Assembly (NCBI GenBank): GCA_900551975.1 | Contig: URYA01000021.1 | Location: forward strand, 1 to 15,362 | Source: an uncultured Collinsella sp. | Lineage (GTDB): Bacteria; Actinomycetota; Coriobacteriia; Coriobacteriales; Coriobacteriaceae | DNA length: 15,362 nt | Direction of reading: 5' to 3' | Shown here: positions 12,915 through 15,362 of the stretch, one piece after another | Layout: every line of letters begins with the position of its first letter | Position numbering within the stretch: position 1 is the first letter of the stretch | The notes under the pieces: model-generated | Databases searched by the model: none | The model's input: only the letters and a program-made list of their open reading frames with translations | What the model was told of the DNA's origin: nothing | Program-made: the position numbers and the translations under genes

Positions 12915-14516
12915 GTGTCTGCAACCATCAAACCCTTCACCGACGAGTTCGAAGAGTATGGTCGCGATGAGTCTCGCGCATCGGGCGAGGCCTCGAGCAT
13001 CTCGTTTCCGACAACGGAAGACGAGGTCCGTGCCATTTTGGAAAAGCTCCATGCCGAGCGTGTCCCGGTAACGGTTCAGGGCGCCCGAACCGGCCTTGCC
13101 GCCGGTGCCGTGCCCCACGGCGGGCATATCCTCAATACTTCCCGTATGAATCGCTACTTGGGCCTTCGCCGCGATGAACAAGGCCAATTTCTGCTGCGCG
13201 TGGAGCCGGGCGTTGTGCTCTCGGAGCTGCGCAAGCAGCTGAGCAAGAAGGTGCTGCCGACTGCTGGTTGGGACCAGGCATCGCTTGAGGCCTACGAGGA
13301 GTTCCAAGAGGCCCCCGAGCAGTTCTTTCCCACCGATCCCACCGAGGCATCTGCCTGTCTGGGCGGCATGGCGGCATGTAACGCCTCTGGTGCCCGCAGC
13401 TACGCCTACGGTCCCATGCGCCCACATATCACGGGACTCCACGTCGCGCTGGCTGATGGCGATTTGCTTGAGCTTCAGCGCGGCGAGGCTTTTGCCCAGG
13501 GCCGCCACCTGTCGCTCGTGACGGCAGTGGGCCGTACGCTCGAGCTCGATCTTCCCGGCTATACCATGCCCAAGACAAAAAATGCCTCAGGCTATTTCGT
13601 TGCGGACGAAATGGACGCCATCGACCTCTTTATCGGTGCTTGCGGCACGCTCGGCGTTATCACCGAGCTCGAGATTGCCCTGCAGGCGGCGCCTGCGGTC
13701 GTTTGGGGTGTGAGCTGCTTTTTCAATAGCGAAGACAAGGCCGTGTCCTTTACCGATTCCGTGCGCCCCGTCCTGTCCCATGCGGCCGCCATCGAGTACT
13801 TCGATGCTGGTGCTCTGGATATCCTGCGTCGCCAGCGCGAGCAGTCGACGGCGTTTGCCTCGCTGCCGGCGCTCGACAAAGAGGCCAAGGTCTGTGTCTA
13901 CGTGGAGCTCGACTGCGATGACGAGGCCCAGGCGACCGAGGAACTGTACCACCTGGGATGGGTGCTCGAGTTTGCGGGTGGCCGCGACGATGCGACATGG
14001 GTCGCGCGCACCGAGGTTGATCGCGAGTGCCAGCGGTTCTTCCGCCATGCGGTCCCCGAGAGCGTCAACATGCTTATCGACGAGCGTCGCCGCACGGATC
14101 CCACCATCACCAAACTGGGTTCGGACATGTCGGTGCCCAATGCACGTCTTGCCGATGTCGTGGCCCTCTATCGCCGCACACTGGCCGAAAGCGGGCTTGA
14201 ATCTGCTGCCTGGGGGCACATCGGTAACAACCATCTGCATGTGAACATCCTGCCGCGCGATGCGCAGGACTACCGTCGCGGTGGCGAGCTGTTTGCCCAG
14301 TGGGCTGCGGAGGTAACGGCTATGGGCGGTGCCGTTTCTGCCGAGCACGGCGTCGGCAAGATCAAGGCGGGCTTCTTAGAGACGATGTACGGTCACGAGG
14401 CCATGGTCGAGTCGGCGCGGCTCAAGCTCCAGCTCGATCCCGACGGGCAGCTGGGTCGTGGCAACCTGTTTTCGGAGAAGCTCTTGGATGAGCTCGTCCA
14501 GAAAGGGGGCGCGTGA
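12915..14516 (+). CDS. FAD-linked lactate/glycolate-type dehydrogenase
   Basis: This 533-residue flavoprotein starts at a GTG after GGGGGAG. It has the vanillyl-alcohol-oxidase-type FAD domain. The pyrophosphate loop is QGARTGLAAGAVPHGG (55-70), with RVEPGVVLSEL (95-105) and TDPTEASACLGGMAACNASG (140-159) after it. The C-terminal FAD-oxidase domain carries GHIGNNHLHVN (434-444) and SAEHGVGK (475-482), whose histidines sit at the active site of GlcD/D-lactate dehydrogenases. It is longer than the usual 460-470 residues, with extra sequence around 108-138. The etfB gene overlaps its stop by the GTGA tetranucleotide or follows 2 nt later. This matches lactate dehydrogenase/Etf operons such as lctBCD of Acetobacterium woodii, in which lactate oxidation is driven by reduced ferredoxin. 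The hydroxyacid substrate is inferred. Confidence 0.85.
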   Translation: MSATIKPFTDEFEEYGRDESRASGEASSISFPTTEDEVRAILEKLHAERVPVTVQGARTGLAAGAVPHGGHILNTSRMNRYLGLRRDEQGQFLLRVEPGVVLSELRKQLSKKVLPTAGWDQASLEAYEEFQEAPEQFFPTDPTEASACLGGMAACNASGARSYAYGPMRPHITGLHVALADGDLLELQRGEAFAQGRHLSLVTAVGRTLELDLPGYTMPKTKNASGYFVADEMDAIDLFIGACGTLGVITELEIALQAAPAVVWGVSCFFNSEDKAVSFTDSVRPVLSHAAAIEYFDAGALDILRRQREQSTAFASLPALDKEAKVCVYVELDCDDEAQATEELYHLGWVLEFAGGRDDATWVARTEVDRECQRFFRHAVPESVNMLIDERRRTDPTITKLGSDMSVPNARLADVVALYRRTLAESGLESAAWGHIGNNHLHVNILPRDAQDYRRGGELFAQWAAEVTAMGGAVSAEHGVGKIKAGFLETMYGHEAMVESARLKLQLDPDGQLGRGNLFSEKLLDELVQKGGA

Positions 14517-14518
14517 AG

Positions 14519-15334
14519 ATGAGCGATTTCCATATGGTGGTGTGCGTCAAGGCCGTGCCGGGCAGCACCGAGGTCAAGATGGACCCCAAGACCAATACCA
14601 TCGTGCGCGATGGCAAGCAGGCGGTCATTAATCCCTTTGATGCGAGCGCTTTGGAATGCGCGCTGGCGCTGAAGGACGACTTTATCGGCTTTGGCATGGA
14701 TGTGCACGTGACGGTGGTGTCGATGGGCATCCCCGCGACCGAGTCGCTGCTGCGCGACTGCATCGCTCGAGGTGCCGACGACGCGCTGCTGCTGACCGAT
14801 CGCGCCTTTGCAGGTGCCGATACCCTGGCGACCACCTATGCTCTCAAATGCGGCATCGAGGCGCTCGACGAGGACTTCGACCTGCTCATCTGCGGCAAGA
14901 TGGCGGTGGATGGCGATACGGCCCAGATTGGTCCCGAGCTTGCCGGTGCCTTTGAGATTCCCTGCGTGACCGACGTGAGCTGCGTGCAAAGCGCGGGCTT
15001 TACGACGTGTGGCTCGCTGGCGCTCGTTCACGGATGCGATGCCGGCGAGGAGACGGTGTATCTTGAGATGCCGTGCGCGATGACGACTGCCAAGGAGATT
15101 GGCCAGTTGCGTATGCCGAGTATTGCCGGTATTCGCGCGGCGGAGGAGGCGGACGTGCGCGTGGTCAGTGCCGCCGACGTGAACGCCGACCCCGCGCGTT
15201 GCGGTCTTGCCGGGTCGCCGACACAGGTCGTGCGCTCGTTTGTGCCCGACCGTGACCAAACGTGCGAGGCCGTTGAGGGAACGGCGTCCGAGCAGGCGGT
15301 AAAACTTGCCAAGATTATCGAGGGGATGGCATAG
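14519..15334 (+). CDS. etfB: Electron transfer flavoprotein, beta subunit
   Basis: This 271-residue protein is a standard EtfB. It opens with MVVCVKAVPGSTEVKMD and continues with NPFDASALECALALKD, VTVVSMG, ARGADDALLLTDRAFAGADT and CGKMAVDGDTAQIGPELAG (125-143). The last motif is the nucleotide-binding loop that in bifurcating Etfs holds the second FAD and in classical ones AMP. I chose the ATG at 14519 because the AGGGGG site at 14504-14509 lies 9 nt before it. A GTG at 14513 is only 3 nt away from that site but would overlap the dehydrogenase stop. It transfers electrons between its EtfA partner and the upstream dehydrogenase in the cytoplasm. The context favours the bifurcating type; sequence alone does not decide. 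Confidence 0.93.
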   Translation: MSDFHMVVCVKAVPGSTEVKMDPKTNTIVRDGKQAVINPFDASALECALALKDDFIGFGMDVHVTVVSMGIPATESLLRDCIARGADDALLLTDRAFAGADTLATTYALKCGIEALDEDFDLLICGKMAVDGDTAQIGPELAGAFEIPCVTDVSCVQSAGFTTCGSLALVHGCDAGEETVYLEMPCAMTTAKEIGQLRMPSIAGIRAAEEADVRVVSAADVNADPARCGLAGSPTQVVRSFVPDRDQTCEAVEGTASEQAVKLAKIIEGMA

Positions 15335-15362
15335 ATGAGCGGATTGAATATCGATAGCGAAG
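15335..15362 (+). CDS. Start of a downstream gene, probably EtfA (3' partial)
   Basis: An ATG directly after the etfB stop, with GAGGGG 9 nt upstream, opens a frame reading MSGLNIDSE at the window end. Only nine codons are visible, so the identity rests on the near-universal etfB-etfA order. An EtfA with an N-terminal ferredoxin-like domain would be expected if the complex is bifurcating. Confidence 0.5.

Noticed and set aside
13587..14348. Long minus-strand frames inside the dehydrogenase gene
   Set aside because: The plus frame contains all FAD-binding and active-site motifs; the minus frames show no recognisable domain.

Overview
The window is high-GC, gene-dense DNA that fits a host-associated Coriobacteriia actinobacterium, most likely Collinsella or a close relative. 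This is inferred from base composition, GTG starts with strong AGGAGG-type ribosome sites, and the mix of families present (a DUF554 membrane protein, an LAXTG-type surface protein, and a lactate dehydrogenase/Etf operon). No rRNA or tRNA gene and no CRISPR array was found.

Layout. (1) 1-800, plus: the 3' part of a spermidine-synthase-like SAM methyltransferase. (2) About 900-2827: a lower-GC patch with an MFS transporter, a small gene coupled to its stop codon, and about 480 bp without a convincing gene, ending in two copies of a 21-bp repeat. (3) 2828-8438, minus, the most interesting part: a three-gene operon read TerB_N/TerB_C protein, then a DUF2791 (BrxC/BrxD-like) P-loop ATPase, then an Lhr/BrxHI-like DEVH helicase. 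The helicase has a frameshift near its 3' end. The only intergenic gap in the operon holds a terminator- or attenuator-like hairpin. The promoter carries a near-perfect actinobacterial LexA (SOS) box. (4) 8527-9243, minus: a DUF554 membrane protein, with a palindromic operator candidate upstream. (5) 9362-12568, minus: five tightly packed genes for a surface or secreted module. These are a 98-aa protein with a faint DUF559/Vsr-like signature, a membrane-anchored protein, a secreted beta-rich protein, a very short LAQTG sortase-type protein and a large secreted cysteine-containing protein. (6) 12915-15362, plus: an FAD-linked lactate/glycolate-type dehydrogenase, then EtfB, then the first codons of what is probably EtfA. 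This arrangement matches electron-confurcating lactate oxidation.

How the genes work together. The TerB/ATPase/helicase trio shares parts with BREX (DUF2791 ATPase, BrxHI-type helicase) and with the Ter stress systems (TerB_N/TerB_C), but has no BREX methylase, phosphatase or protease here. With the LexA-like site it looks like a DNA-damage- or phage-responsive defence or stress system; that role is inference. The dehydrogenase/Etf genes probably let the cell use lactate with NAD+ by coupling to reduced ferredoxin.
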